Shown: positions 36,801-52,000 of the stretch, piece by piece
Numbering within the stretch: position 1 is the first letter of the stretch
Layout: each line of letters starts with the position of its first letter
Assembly: GCA_944470555.2 (NCBI GenBank)
Contig: OX104130.1
Span: forward strand, 42,565,491-42,629,490
Origin: Heterobilharzia americana
Lineage: Eukaryota; Platyhelminthes; Trematoda; Strigeidida; Schistosomatidae
DNA: 64,000 nucleotides
Direction of reading: 5' to 3'
The notes under the pieces: generated by a model
The model's database searches: none
Told to the model about the DNA's origin: nothing
Seen by the model: the letters and a program-made list of their open reading frames with translations, nothing else
Made by a program: the position numbers and the translations under genes

Positions 36801-39800
36801 ATTTATTTATTTTTATTGATAACTTAGTGGTTAAGTCTTCTTCAGCTGTGATTAACAACGCTTTGGCTCGTGAACGCATACCAGTTTCTTCAGGATAACT
36901 GATGTGCTTCGCTGATGAGTTCCGACAAGCATGGAACGTAAATGAAGTAGCACTTCTTGCCGATTCACTCCCAATGTTTAACACCAAAATATTTCCGTTT
37001 CTGTCAGGCTCTCAGTCTGGTTTGATTTTATTGCTTGTTTGCCAAGTTAATTTTCATTTGGTTTTGTAATAGGACTTGTTAAAAACGCAACCACCATCGG
37101 TCTTTATGTTCCGTTATATGTTAATCATCGATCAGTTTTAAAATCTTTAGTGTTCATTTTTTGGGATGTCTGATTTATATGTAAGACTACAGGCTGTTTA
37201 ATGTGCTGAATGGACTTAATAATTCGCATTTATACTCTAGTTATACAATGTTTACAAGTTAACTTCATCGGAAGTGCCATTTAACAAAAGAAGCACTCTT
37301 GAATGGATTTACACCTAACTGAGTTTAAGGATGACGAATGAAGTTAACGAAGTATTAGGATTACAGCTGAATTCTAATCAGCTGCCTCAAGATAGCACCT
37401 CAATATTAAACCGCCTAAGCAACAAGAATGAACCACTGACCAGGTTTAATTTTCCCATTGACCACCAAGTGTTTTGTGCTAACATCTGGTTTAAAATCAG
37501 CTGTCGTTAGCTCTACCCATCTTTACATATTTCGTAAGTAGTAGTCATCAAATGCAGAAATTAGGATTGAGTCTCAAGCACACTCAAATATTTAAGCAAT
37601 GAATTACTAATCAAATGTTTCCAGTCGGTTTCAGTACTCTTCCACTTTTCATGTTTTACTATTTTAGGTTGAGAAAGTACTGCAACGAGGTGATGTAAAT
37701 GATATCCTTGAGGGATATAACAAGGATGAGAAAGTAAGTAATATTTAAAAAAAACTTTCTTATTTCTGTATAAGGGCGTGAGCTAAGGTTTTTAGATACT
37801 GTTATCCGACTGTCACTACCAACTTAGGTTTACAACAGGTTTATCATATCCTGAAAGGTGAACTGGAATTACGTTGTAAGACGCAACTGAATTTGTCCAA
37901 TCGTACTTGGATATTATGGTCTTATGTTTAAGTTTAACAGGATTGATTTGTATCTTTTAACATTTCCAATTTCTTCAAAAACCGTACAAATAGACAAAAG
38001 TAGGATCAGTGGGATGATCTATATTAATTGCAGAAGCAGTAATGCAATAGTTGTAAGCTGTCAACCTGTAAATGATTGAACTGAAAATTCTAGTCTCATA
38101 TGCTAACGGTACATTCATCATAATTGAAAGGAAAGGTTTGAATATTGCTTACAAATTAATAGAAATCTTTCATAACGAAATCGAATTAATGATTAAAGAG
38201 GAAACAAATGCACATATTTAGGTGTTCAGTTAAATTAGTAACTCAGGTTGATTACAGAATCAACTGGCATTGATTGAAACCTAAATGACGGTAGCAGCCA
38301 TTCGAAAACACAGACTTGGATTTGTGGAAAAATTTTTCATGAGAACGAAGAAACCTTATGATACATGAATCCTTTGGTGAATAGAAGGAAACCATTTAGT
38401 GACTGTCTTTCGAAACACCTTTTACCCACGCAAATCATCATCAACCTGTTGGTCACTCTTAGAAATTAGCCGATGAGTTGTGTTAACATATGGGAAGTGC
38501 GCTTTAGATGATCACAAGTCTTTCAAAATCCTTATAGCTCACAAACTGAAATCTCCCTACTCCAAAAGATGACAACTTAAATGTTATCTAAAAAATAAAT
38601 TACAATAATTAGGCAAAAGTTATCGGATAGAGTGGCTACTCTTTTCGTATTCATCTGCATAAACGCCAACTAGCAGTAAACCGCTGCGATGTATCCTCTC
38701 TCAGTTCAATGGAAGTAAAAAACGTAGACGCGAACTCGACTGAGGAAGTAAGGGAATCTTGGACAGAATATCAGGGAATTTTGAGAAGTTTAGTAGTATT
38801 CAAGACAATCACCAATTAATGAGCGTTCTAACATTAACCCAATCTAAGATGTTATACAAAACATGCGAATCAACAACAAGGTTAATGTTTAGTTAGACAG
38901 CACTTCTAGATCTACTTTTCGTATCTGCAAGGAAAAATCACTTAAGTATCTCCTTGTTACAGAGGAAATCGATACTGTAAATGATTGGTGGTATTCGGTC
39001 AGCGCGTATGACTAGATAACCCGAAATAGATTATTCTGCAGTCACCAAACAATGTATGTCCCTCACTCTTACGAGAGGACAGTCAGAGCCGAAGTGGCTT
39101 TATCTGCAACATTGGCAGACGTGTATTCACGTTTCTAATAGATTCATTCTACTCGCCAGTGCTAACCAGTACGAAACCGAGATCTAGAGCTCGCTGTCGA
39201 TTGCGTCCAACCACTTAACGTCGTTCAAAAAAGTGCTGTGTTTAGTTCTGCACCTACCTCCTTCATAACTAAAGACAGAACCAACGCATCTCAGTTGTTG
39301 AAAACAGAGTCACTGCATTTTCGAACCGAAACTGGCAGTAGTAGAGCCGTGAACCAACATTTACTGATCTAAGTAGTAAAACTTCATATCTCTATTGGAA
39401 TAGAAAATGAAAACGGATGAAGCTGTATTAAAAAAATACAGGAAACGCTGGTTTGTATGGAAAAAATAATTCCCAAACTATAACATTCTCAAGCTTTTTT
39501 CTGGAGACAGCAAACAGTAAATGCATCTGAATTATTGTGATGAGTTTTATTCAGATCACCCAGTATCTTAAACTGTTGGTTCCTACAGTTGTATGCGTTT
39601 TGGCAGAAAATCTTACACCTTCTTACACATTTGAAAACAATCAGTGATACAATCAATGTTTATGCTTTGATTTGAACACTCCACCTGTTTACATATTTAT
39701 CTTATTTTAACCCAGAACACCTACGGTTAGATGGACGTAAACCTCTCACTACATTGCGTATTCAATGTCCTATCATACACCAATACGGAATAACAGTGTG

Positions 39801-39969
39801 CTACTTTCTTGACACGTGGTCCATTATCTCAGTGATGTCACTTTTTTATCCTTATCTGTAGATTCATAGTTATCTGTTTGTTGAGTTTGCATTATAGAAC
39901 ACCAACTGTATCGATTGCAATTTGACTTCGTTTTAGAATATGTACCGTTGGTTAAATTTAGAAAAGGCT

Positions 39970-40023
<54 letters not shown>

Positions 40024-43000
40024 AGATTCTCAATCAAAAAAGAAGTTTGTAAACTTTCTCCTCACTTTCGAGAATTCCGTTTTGAAATTCAGTTGATATA
40101 TAGTAGAGAATTATCGTAAAAATTCCATACTGATCTCATAACTTTATATGAAACTAAATGAATTATTGCTCTTCTTATTTAAGCTTGTTGCTTTGCAGTA
40201 AGGAAAATCACATATTTTTATTGACTCACCTAGTAAATTTCATGTATAGTAACACTTTTTGTCAATATGAATTAATAAAACCGAATGAATGTTGTGTCTT
40301 CCCCTTAAATATCGTGCAGGGTAAAGATAAACTTAAAAGTACAATAAATTGGTGTTGCCAACGTTTAGGACGTTATCGTATGCCTCTAGTATGGACTGCT
40401 GTTGACTTAACCCCGTCTATGATTGAAGCTCATAACAGATTTGACAAACTAAAAAATGATGTTATCACGCACGTGATACCAAAAGAATGTAAGTCATTGT
40501 TTATTTTTTTCCACATGAAGGTATACTATACAAAAATGAAAATAAGTTCATTTAAAACTTCCAGTAACTACCGATAGAAAACTAGTCAATATTAAATTTC
40601 AAAGCCTTAAATCCTATGGAAGATAGGCAATTTATACATTATTGATAGAGGGATAACCTCTGAAATCGACGTATAATGGTTCGCTTAGTAGAAGTAAGAA
40701 TGATATCTGCAGAATTCTCGGTGGACAGTTAAAGATCAGTCACAGTTGTTAGGGAAACAGCATAGAAAGGTAACTACGTTTGATATTCCACTTAATTAGT
40801 ATCCTAACCTCATGATCATCCATCTGCTTAGGCAAGAGTCATTCCCCAAACTTTGAGAACAAAAAAAGTAAACCTTCAGGTTGTTCAGTAGTTGAAGTGA
40901 TTGGTGTAAGTGTTTTGCCATACTTCATTTTAGCGATCCAGCTAGACATATGAATATTTACTAACATTAAGTAAACGTTAAAGAAAGGTGAATACAATTT
41001 CATTTTAGTTGGCTTGTTAGATATATCACAAAGTGGGGCAGTACTGTTTACCGTATTACGTTTCGGACATAATTCGTTGTCCATAGTCATATCAAGATAA
41101 CGACAAGACTTTTGGGACATCTAATTTCCGCGCCTCCTTTGTGATATGGGTGGTAGGATTTCCCATGTTAACAAAAGTTGAATGGCTGTAGTGCATCTCA
41201 GCTTACCAACTTACCAATTTTGACGATAGTACTCAATTATTTTCATATATGTATGACATGTTTTTACTTCCATAACCTAGAGTAAGTTGTCAATGAAATT
41301 GCTCTACCAAAATTGAAAAAAAATATATATATACATTTCCTTGGTAAAATTAAACCATGCACTACAGGCAAGAGTTATCTGGATAAAAGTCAATAGGTTA
41401 CCAGTGTCACACTTATTCGTAAAAATCTAAGTCATCACCGCTATCTCCTACTGGACTATTATCAGATGTTTCATGACCAGACACACAGTTAAAATCAAAA
41501 TAACTTTAGTCACCGTGATTTTATAGTTGATATAGTTTGACAAATCCTCATGATTAGATAGTTGCCAATCACTAGTTTCACGTTCTTTTTATTCGTGGGC
41601 GATTAAGAAATGAAATATGATAGTTTGGAAAACTCTTGTAAATCTGGGAGTGGTGAGCATCTTCTCCGTCCTAATATGGGACTCCTCGTTAGTCCGCAAC
41701 AATGACTTCCCCACGGATCGAACTTAGAACCTTAAGTTTCCGCTGCCAGCACATTACCACTGAGTGACTGGGTCGGCATTCGATAGTCCATATTTCCTAT
41801 TTTTGTTATTTCATGATAAAGTGCGACTCCTATCCACTGTCATAGTTGAGTAAATAAATAAATAAAGCCCCACAAACCTCCAAATTGAATTCAAAGATAT
41901 GTAGATGCCAAGTTGCATTAGTTTCAGGCTTTATTTTTACTTACTTTTTGCTTGCTTCGCTTTTGATCTATATCGGACAATATTTCAACGTACAGAAACG
42001 CATGACTCTTAAGCTGTATTCATAGGATCGTGATTTAGTTACAGGACGAAACGTTTCTGTTCTTGTTATTACGTTCTTTCTACTTTATCCGTGGTAAACA
42101 TGAAACTGAAACATTGATTTTGTCCTCAATCGACTGAAATCAATTAAACGGATATATGTAAACATTATCATCGTAACTCTTTATTCGTGATACAACTGCT
42201 AAGACTTTTTTGTTTACTTAAAGTATGCGTAATGAAGAATCGTATTCTTTTTCAGCAAAATTTGTATTTTACTTTTCAGAAATCATAGACTGTAAAGCAC
42301 AACTTTTTGTTTCGATTTATATATGAAGCAAATGTATCATACAAGTCTGTGCTATTAATCAGGACATGACAAGTTGATTTACTTAATGCTTATTTTTGTA
42401 CTTATATGACTCGTTTCTTCTTTTCTCCCTCGAATAGCCACAAATCCCAGTAAATCACACACTGGTCGTAACAAACGAAATCCTGGTGGCAGTACACGTA
42501 GTCGGTCAGTAGAACCTGGTTTACGCATTGCCACAGAGAATAATGAAGCTAATCTCTGTGATTCATCCATATCGTCATCATCAATAGCAGCTGGTGTATC
42601 ACATAGTCCAGAGAGTTATAGAACTAAATTAAAATACGATTTAATTAAAGGAAAGGCGACAAATCATCGTGAAAAACACCTGCATCAAAATTCTTCAAAG
42701 TGTTCAACAGCCAGTCAACAGCTGAATTCTGCATACTTTCCACCTACAGAATTAAAAATTAATACTTTTTTCAAGCAGGTAAGTACTTCTGCTTATTCTT
42801 TTAGAAAACCAAATCAATATTCTATAGAGTGAAGAAAGATTTTAAGAATTTTTTGATATTGTGGTAAAAATAATTTTAACTCATCTCATCACTTAAATAA
42901 GTTTCGTCTATTAAACGCAGATTTTATCACACTAGTTGATACCAGCAGGAATGTAAGAACTTATGAGTTACTGGTTGTGAACTGAATAAAACTTTGACAG

Positions 43001-46000
43001 CTGAGAATCCACTGATTTGTTGGATGAGATGATTTTTTACTCATTTTCAGTAGCTTGAGATAACATCAGTTCGCTTTAATATTTTACAGTCTGTAGATAC
43101 AGCTAGCTGTTATAGAAGTATATCACTGCTTTAATCAATTACTTTGTGACTGGACGAGATTTGGATATGTGCATAGAGCTTGGTACATAAGTTTACCTCC
43201 TCTGTTTACCAGAGTTCTAAAGAAAACAGGATGGAAAAGTAATACATAAACGAACTGGGATGACATATAAAGTTAAGGAATAGTATCTCAAAAAGACAAG
43301 CGAAGGAAGTCAACGTAGAAACTCGCACAGAAGTGAACCGTTTCAAGTTACTATACTTCATAATGGCATGCAAGGACAAGTGGGTGAAAAAAGACTTATA
43401 TCAAAGTAGACAAAGGTGTACGGGAGGAGAAGGGATATGAAACCGAAAGTTACTCAAAGCCTTCAAACTGTACAAGATGTAAAACAGCGGAAATACCTGT
43501 GTTATTGAAACCGATTTTCAGCCATATCATTAAGGGTTTGCATCCCTTTATTTTTATGGTATCTGGCCGCCGGCAATGTGTTCCATAACCTAACGAATAG
43601 TGGAGATTTGATCCGAGCACACTTATCCAGTTCTGAAACCTACTTGGTTTTCTCTAATTGGTTGTTTTCGAGTTCCAGTTAGGCATCATCTAGATATGGA
43701 CCCTAAGTTATCGGGCATGATGTTAGTTAGTCTGGTTTGTGTATTGTTCTTACTAGAGTACTTCTCGCCCTTCTTATAGACGATAAAGGTCAGTGAATTA
43801 GACCAGTATAACTGGACTATGTCACATTCCCATCTGCTAGTAGTTAGAAGAGAAATGAACAATTCAGCGCTTAAAGCGAGATCAACTAAAGTATCTATTG
43901 ATCATTGTATAACTCCTTGAGGTATTTATCACCGAAAGTTGTGAAGATATAATTGCAACCATTTCATAAAATCTAACTTCTTATTCCACTTATTGGTGTC
44001 ATTTCTCAGTCTGATCGCCACTAGGCTTATGCTACACCAATGAATTAATTGTCAATGAGGACATCTCATAGTATCATAATGAAACTCTCTTCGGCACTTT
44101 GCTTTTTAAATACATTAGACAAACTGTTTTATGAGCTTTTTAAGTTAGCTGTCATAAGCAGTAATAATGGCCGTTAACATAAAGCAAATGTATGGATAAA
44201 GCAGAGACGATTTGTCCTTAGGCTTTATCCATTTCTGAAATATAAAATCCACATTATTATTTAGGAAATAAAAATTGATGAAAGTCATTTAGGAATCAAA
44301 AAAAAATCATACTGAGCAATGATGCTTTCGTTATGATTTACGTTACCGAAGTCATAAAGTGTTTAGGAAATCAAGAACGGATGTCATGCAATTGTGACAA
44401 GCCCAAAAACAGTAAAAGCTTAAAGAAGGAATTTAATTTATTACTTGTTTAATCATTAAAACTTTAGATTGGTTGTAAATTCCCTCATCCAGCAAATGCT
44501 AACTCCATTTATGAGTTCGCCTACAGACTTTATCTTCTACTGGCACACTAAGAGGATGTTATCAACAAAAGAGTTCCTTCGTCTTATTAGTTGTCGTCCA
44601 ACTATATGTGAATGCGGTTCAGTTTGATTGCATCACTTTAGACCTGACAGACCGAAGATGTACAGTTCTTCCTCTCATTTGAGATCACCACAGAACCTAG
44701 TTACTTGTCGCTAGTCGGTCACACCTAGGGTAAAAGTTACTTGACGACTTTGTAATCTTAGTTTTGGTCGCACACTGTTGAGTTTATTCATTCCTCATTA
44801 CCTCTTTTGGAGTAATCTTCAATAGTTTGCAATCTAATACCCATTAAACAATGATCAAAAAAAACTTAATAATCTGCTTTGTAGCTACTTTTGATTGGAA
44901 TTTCTGTTGAAGACATTTGGTCTAGCTCTTCATTCCTCTATTTGCTTGACAACAAATACTTGTTTATAATTTTTGTATTTAAGTTCACGCGATGTTGGTA
45001 AATATGTCTGCATAATTATCATTGTTTTATTTGGTAGCTGTGGATAACAAGAAAGACCTTTTAACCATGAATATCATTCTCATTAATAAATTTCATCATG
45101 AATTTATCATTATGAGTAAGTCTATGTAATGTCCTAGATATGTGATTCGTCAATCTGGGCTTTTCGGGTCATAATCAGTTATCGTTTCCTATGAATTCCC
45201 GAACCCTAAAAACACAACGAAACTTCTCTTACGAGTTATCTATTTCTCCTCCCCTTTGATGGGTGTTTTAAAGTTTTTACCATAAAATCAACAATAATAC
45301 CCTCAGTTAATATGCGCGTTGGCCTTCTCATGGAAAGATGGGACTTGTTTCTTCAAGCAGTATAAATACTTTACAAACATTTAAAGTATAAAACATATCA
45401 GTCAAAAGTTCTTGCTTTGTGGAATTGGTTAATATATTAGCAGCGAATTTTCAATGAAAAGTTTACACACAATAACACGTTATTATTTTGGTAAGAGCAG
45501 AATTCATATTCATACATATCACCCGTAACACATGCAACAAAGGTGATTCAACAAAACTTTCAACTGTAAGGAACACTGCATTGAATAAATGAACAATAAG
45601 GAAAGACTATATGCACATATAACACCTACTGGTAAATGTATGAATAAATATTGCTGAGAAAAATTCCAACCGTTTGTGTGATCGCAGGCAGTAATTTTGC
45701 TCAAAATATTACCGAAATAAAAACTTATCGTTGTGTTTAGACTTCTCAATAAAAATTTACGTTTAATACACTAAACAAAGTAAAATTCATGTATTACTAA
45801 AACGTTCAGTGTTTTAGCCAATGAATCACTTGTGCGTAACTTAGTTTTCAAAAACTTACGAAGTTACTCATAGTTTTGAGATGAACCCATATTTAGCGTG
45901 AATTATTTTCAGTTCTAAAATAACCAAGAGTGTCATATGTAATTTTGCATATTCAATGAATGAAGGTTCGCATAGTCTAAATCTCTTAGCCATGTTTCTC

Positions 46001-49000
46001 AAGAAAGAGAGAGAGAGAGTAGCTTCGCAAGTTTCACGGATGATTTTTAGTGTAATGATAGCCCTATCAATAATTAAGTGATACTCCCTAGATAACATCA
46101 CCAAAGTCTTAGTCATTATTTTCATTCACACCGATATGAAACAATGTCTTTTCTGTGAATAATCTATGAGGGAATAAATTTTGTCATTACGAAAAACGTC
46201 TAATTACTTCCGTGTGAATATAATTTTACGGATATGAAGCAAAATAGATTGGTTGTACATATAATATGCAATTTCTTGATTGTCTTTTAATTACTGTTCT
46301 GTCACTCTTCTTTATTTAAGGAACCTGATCGAATCAATGATGATGAGTTATTTCGTTATGTCAACGAAATTCACCGCCAAACACTTTCAATTAACAGTCG
46401 ACCTTCATGCACATCTAACTCTGGATTAAACGCTTCCTCGTCAGCGCCAAACAATAGTGTTTCAGGGAATCCAGATACTTGTAGTTCAAGCTTTTCAAAC
46501 TTTTCATCAAGTCTTTCATCTGCATTTATTCCTACTGGTGGTTCGGTAAGACGTTTCAAAACATTCTCTAATATATCATTGCACTTGCGCTTACGTTGGG
46601 CAACTCCACAAAATCTTGTCACATTGCTGAAGTCCGTGGATGCGAAGACTGGAACATGTTTGTCATCAGATGAAGTGAATGATTCAGTTAGTTCATCTGT
46701 GATTTTACTCAATCCAGAGTGCCTTTTATATACCGGTTCAATTTTTCGTTCTGACGACGAACTCTCTTTGAGCAAAACGAATATCAACTGTGATGTTTCT
46801 TCACGTATTCCGAATTTGATTCGTGAAGTCCTCGAACTGCCTTCAGTAGATCGCATGGTTCCATTCACATCTTATAGGTAAGAATATGTTTTATTATTTT
46901 GCTCTCCCTCATAAACGATTGTAACTACTGCTGTCACTTTGTTCTATATTTTGTTGAGTACCACAGGTACAAAGTCATACTACTCTTAGTGCAAATTTTT
47001 CTAGTACTCAACAGATGTTTAACAAATAGATCCACAAACAAGTCAACGCTTAGGTTTCACTAGGAGTCGATAAATCTCTTCCTAACAGTTCGTAGTTTAC
47101 TGTTTTACGATTTCAAATTTCAACTGATAAGTCACTTACCATACTCGAATTACCAAAGTCTTAATAGCTAGATTTCACTTTTTATTTTTCAAAAACCTTA
47201 ACTTATAACTCGGTTGTGTCCTTTCTTCTCTCCTTGAATGTTTATTTCAAAATTTGAATTCCCAATTAAGTGTTGTTGTAACCATAGGTGCTCTATTCTT
47301 CATGCTTCGCAAAAGTCAACTGGAACATCATATATTTTCGAATAAAGCCTGAAGCCATCCCACATCGATACACAGCATGCTATAGATTCCGTTTAGTACG
47401 AACATGATAGAATCAACGTTAGTATCGCAAATCTATTCATTTACATCTTTCATCCTATGACAGGTGCTTTATTATTGCATGTCTTTATTTTCTCTCTTAC
47501 ATTTTTATGTCCCTACATTTTCAATTATTTGTCTTTTTTCTTGTTAACTTCTGTTTCAATGTTCCAATATGGAATGTAAGGAGTGTGAGTATTACACAAT
47601 TGCTGTAGGTTTTATCTTCTGCGTCCATGAGTCATTTTCAAAAGATCTTTACAAAGAGGATCGTTGTGACACATTGGTAGCATGCCTTTCATCCGGCAGA
47701 TCATATTCATAATTATCGCATACTTCGAAGTATTTCATGATCAGTGTTGGGCGCAAACTTTGTGTGCTTGCTTAAAATGGTTATATATTTTGATTGAAAG
47801 AAGCTGAAGGTCACATGAACATGTATACAGATATCAGTAGTATATTATTATTGTTATGGTACAAACAATACAATAAGCCATCATTTGGTTGCTACTTCGA
47901 ATGAAGTATATACGTTGAAGACTTTCGAAAAATAACAAACCATCCATAAGTAATATTTTTGGTCGAAAAAAATATCGTTGGAATGAAGATCTGGTCGTGG
48001 AGTGAGGAATTTTTCTTCATAGCCATTTCTTTGTTTGAAGTTATCGTGAATTTACTATTCTATAAATTTTTGTGTATGAAAATTCTCGATGTAAACTTTC
48101 CTTTGAGTAATATCTACTACTTCTCCCTACTAGTTTTCAAATTCTTGATTGAAACATACAATATGCTCAGGACATTCTTGAAAGTAACCTTTTGTTTCAA
48201 CTCTGCTCAATGCACTATATAACACTATCAGATCTATAAGGTCACTTCAGAAGAAGACATATACTTGAACCACTGGAGTTCATCAATCCTTTTGACTGAA
48301 AGTGATAAATACATGTTCAATTTTCTGTTTTACTATTGACCTGTTGGAAAATGAAATTCATTAACAGAACACCAATGTGGATGAACCATCGTGAGAATTT
48401 TATTCAAGTTATCGTCGTTATTTTTCCAAGTTACCCGCGAAAATTCAGTTTCGTTTTCTTAAGATAGCATGTTCCAAGGCCATGCTCTTAATTTAGTATA
48501 ACAACTCTTATCACTACTCAGGTTTCGTTTCATTATAATCGTCAATGACGATCCAACTTTATTTCGTTATTTTGTTATCATTCTTCTGGTAGCACTAAAA
48601 ATGGTAGAGATTTCTTGAAGTCCCTGTGCACCTGTTTATTGGACAGTTCCAAATCACACCCTGGTAGTTTACATTTTGGTCAAACCAGTTAACTGAAACT
48701 CTTTTAGCTCTTTGAGTAACTGTTTTGTTTTTTAAAAACATTGTCAAATCTATTGAATTCAGACGTAGGATTTCGCCTGTGTAACAAATCACAATTGTGA
48801 ATCCCACTTGACTTCATTAACGCTGCGCTGTGGCTCAGTGGTCTAGGGATGGTAAATATCAACCAGTGGGTCACGGATTCGAACTCCTCTCCACCTACAG
48901 AGGTTTGGTCAGCCAGATAGTATCACTAGCCCTCTTATAATAGGTGTAACTCATTTCCTACTGCACGATTGTGCACAAGATTCTTGAGTGAGTTTAGTTT

Positions 49001-52000
49001 TTGCGTTCGAATGCAATTAATAATTCAGTATTTGGGGTAGCGATAAAAGACATAAAGTTTTATCCACAATATTTTGTTAACGCTGAACGATACAATAACT
49101 CACCTGTTGTTCCATGCAGTGCTTTTTACGAAGATGTGCCTGTACGGTAAAGAGTATTAATGTTTCAAATAACTTAATCATTTTACATAGCAGGCTATAA
49201 CAATAATAGATTAGCAGATTTCAGTTCCTGACTGTTTTGCATATTAACATCTTTTTCCAAAAATTCAGTGCATAAACCTATCAAAATATTTTTTTGATTG
49301 CTTTACTTTTCAATTATTCATTTTCTCCAGTAGTAGACAAAGTTTTCAAGTACCATAAACAGTCAAGACTTTTCTTGTTATGTTTTAGTGCTTATGGACA
49401 CCCGAAAAACCAGACTAAATAAAGCCAGTCTACACATATGATATATGTCGTTTACACCTACTATATTTAAGCAACTATGTATGTGTTTATACAACACGTA
49501 GAAATAGACGAATAATGCTTTATAGTATATGTAGATGTAACCCAGACACTAGTTTATAACTTTAAACTGTTCATCTCATATTTTATTTTTTGGTTGTACA
49601 TTGCTTATGTTTGTCGTCCAAAGTACTAATGCTTGTGAGAACTGAATTTTTTCACAAAGTAGACAGAAAATGAAGAAAAAGTGGAACTTTAAGATGACTC
49701 ACAAAATATTTTTTAAATAAATAAAAAAGATTTTCATTAGACATGGTTTGCAATAAAAACAAACTACATACTGAATATTTCTTGGTTTTTTTTTGGTTCG
49801 TGTTCTTTTTATAATTTAAATATTTCGGCTGATGTCCAGGTTGAATTGTCATCTTGGTAGGAATCCATTCTAAAGAGCAGTGGCTCATGATTTTTTTGTA
49901 AAGATAACTGAATAATAGAGTCTGATGGAGTGAAATCCTGAGTTTGCTTGATTAAAAATCTAAAATCATCTGGGAATCACTGGTTGATTCGTTTTATTTG
50001 ACTGCTTCACATGGATCTTGTTCATTGCCGGTATTCGGCATGTAGGCGTAACGTAACATACTTAACATCAGTGGTCATTATTACTTTTAGATTGGATATG
50101 AAATCATTAAATCTAAGCGTAATTTGAATTAATCATTACTCATTTCAATGATTTTACTGTTTTGAATTCATCTCATCTTCTACCTAACTAAAGATAATGA
50201 AATCCCTTGGTCACCTAGATTGATAAAGATGGCATTCCTTGCAGACGCTTGATAAGAATCTATAGGGCTGCGAAAATGAATAAATAAACCTTTCCTCTCA
50301 GCAGATTTTCTACTGAAGGATGATAAACAACAATGGAAATCGGTATTATCTGAATCAACTACTGAAACCACAAGGTGAAAGCTGTTAATGTGAACCGAAT
50401 TGCGGGAAGCAGTAGGATTGACAGTATAACCAGAATTAAAACTTTTAACCAACGTCCAACGGAACGAAAACGATGTAGCATATATAAATTTATACAACTG
50501 ACCCACATAACATGGATAAATTGATTTAATTAAGTAAATTAACGAAGAACACGCTAATTGTAATCAACCTTTATGCCGAAACACGGGGAACAATAAAGAC
50601 TCACCAAAAGAGGCAACCAACAAAACCAATACCACCACAACCTATCGTACCTAAGAATAGTTCATCGAATATGAATGCCAACAGCGGTTGCCAAATGAAT
50701 AAATCAATAAAGAAGTAGCGAGCATAAAACACTTTATCTAACATGATCTACTAAAATATCGGAAATTATATTCTGATGGTCAAGAGACAATATTCCAATC
50801 GCTTAAGAAGTCAAAATGCACATTTTTAACCGAATGCGACGGATAAGCACAACTATGTCATCTAAGTATCATTTTTACCACTTTCAGATTCGGAATGATC
50901 AGATTAATTTTACCGGTTAAGACTACTCACTAGAATTTCAGACCTGTCGTAGCTGAAGGTGATTGAAGTAGATAAATGTCTTACACGTTTATGTTAAATT
51001 AGAAAAGTTTCTTTTTCTGCTCAACTGTCAATTCTAATTATATTTAACAGTAAAGTAGGAGAGCGTTTCACTAGTTGATAAAAATCATCAAGAATATCAC
51101 CATGTTATTCCAATGAATTAGATGCCTTAATATTTTAGAATTCTCCGAGTTTCGAGATTTTAATTATTTTAGATTCCTTATGCATTTTGCCGGTCCTCAT
51201 TCTGTGACAGAGAGATATAAAAATAACCAGAGAATCTAACACAGATTAGTCAAAAACTTAATGAACCGATACTCACTCGAGTTTGGGTTAGGATCTTATT
51301 TCGAGTTAGGCAGTGGCTTGGCATACATAAAACCTTTCTATCTAAGTCGGTGGAGGTTCAGGACCTCATGTGTTGACTTATCTTACTTTCAGGCATAGTG
51401 CACTCGTTCTTTGGTAGTTAGTCAGATGTATTTCCAGGATCACTGATTACGTAAGTCATCAAATGCCGAGTTCATCAGGAACCAACTTATTCGAACTGGT
51501 GGGAATCCAAAAGTGGCGGATAACTGGAAGAGTATCTTGTTTTTGTGAGATCTTCATTCAGTTACTCGAGTGAAGTCACTACAGAGGAAATTTGACAAGT
51601 GGAACTCTATTATGACTATCCAATTATCCATGAATTGACAGGTTTCAGAACCAACAGAGTCGGTAGTAGTTAGCTATTTAGTACTAACATTATCACAATT
51701 TATAATTGTTATGCAAATAGATTTGTGTGACCACGGACCATTATAATTCGTCCGAGAGACACACAAACGAATTTTATAGCCTGAAAAATTTCATCGAAGT
51801 TATTCAGTTATACAACAATATCAACTGTTTCGCTATCAGTTTTACCTGAAAACAAATGAACTGAAAGATTATATTTCTTCCAGTTAACTACTCCTACTCC
51901 TACTCTTACCAAGTAGTTACTCGCTGACTGTTGGTCAGCCCTGTAAGGAGACTCAGGCTATCAGGCTGGGTCCCTGACACTATAGGAATTAATGGTTGGG

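Larger units (their letters stand above)
30501..37667 (+). other. DOCK intron with microsatellite and SINE
   Basis: This is a 7.2-kb GTAAGT...AG intron. It holds an AT microsatellite at 33804-33857 and a tRNA-SINE copy at about 34545-34715. The rest is anonymous AT-rich sequence. Confidence 0.8.

Noticed and set aside
40158..40577. 139-codon plus open frame read as a stand-alone gene
   Set aside because: Only 40320-40488 is exon. Both ends of the frame are intron sequence bounded by clear splice sites.
45868..46125. 85-codon minus open frame
   Set aside because: It lies in a DOCK intron, has low-complexity AT-rich composition and includes a GA run.
46371..46868. 165-codon minus-strand open frame
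   Set aside because: It is an antisense shadow of the DOCK exon 46321-46877, which has conserved motifs and good splice sites on the plus strand.
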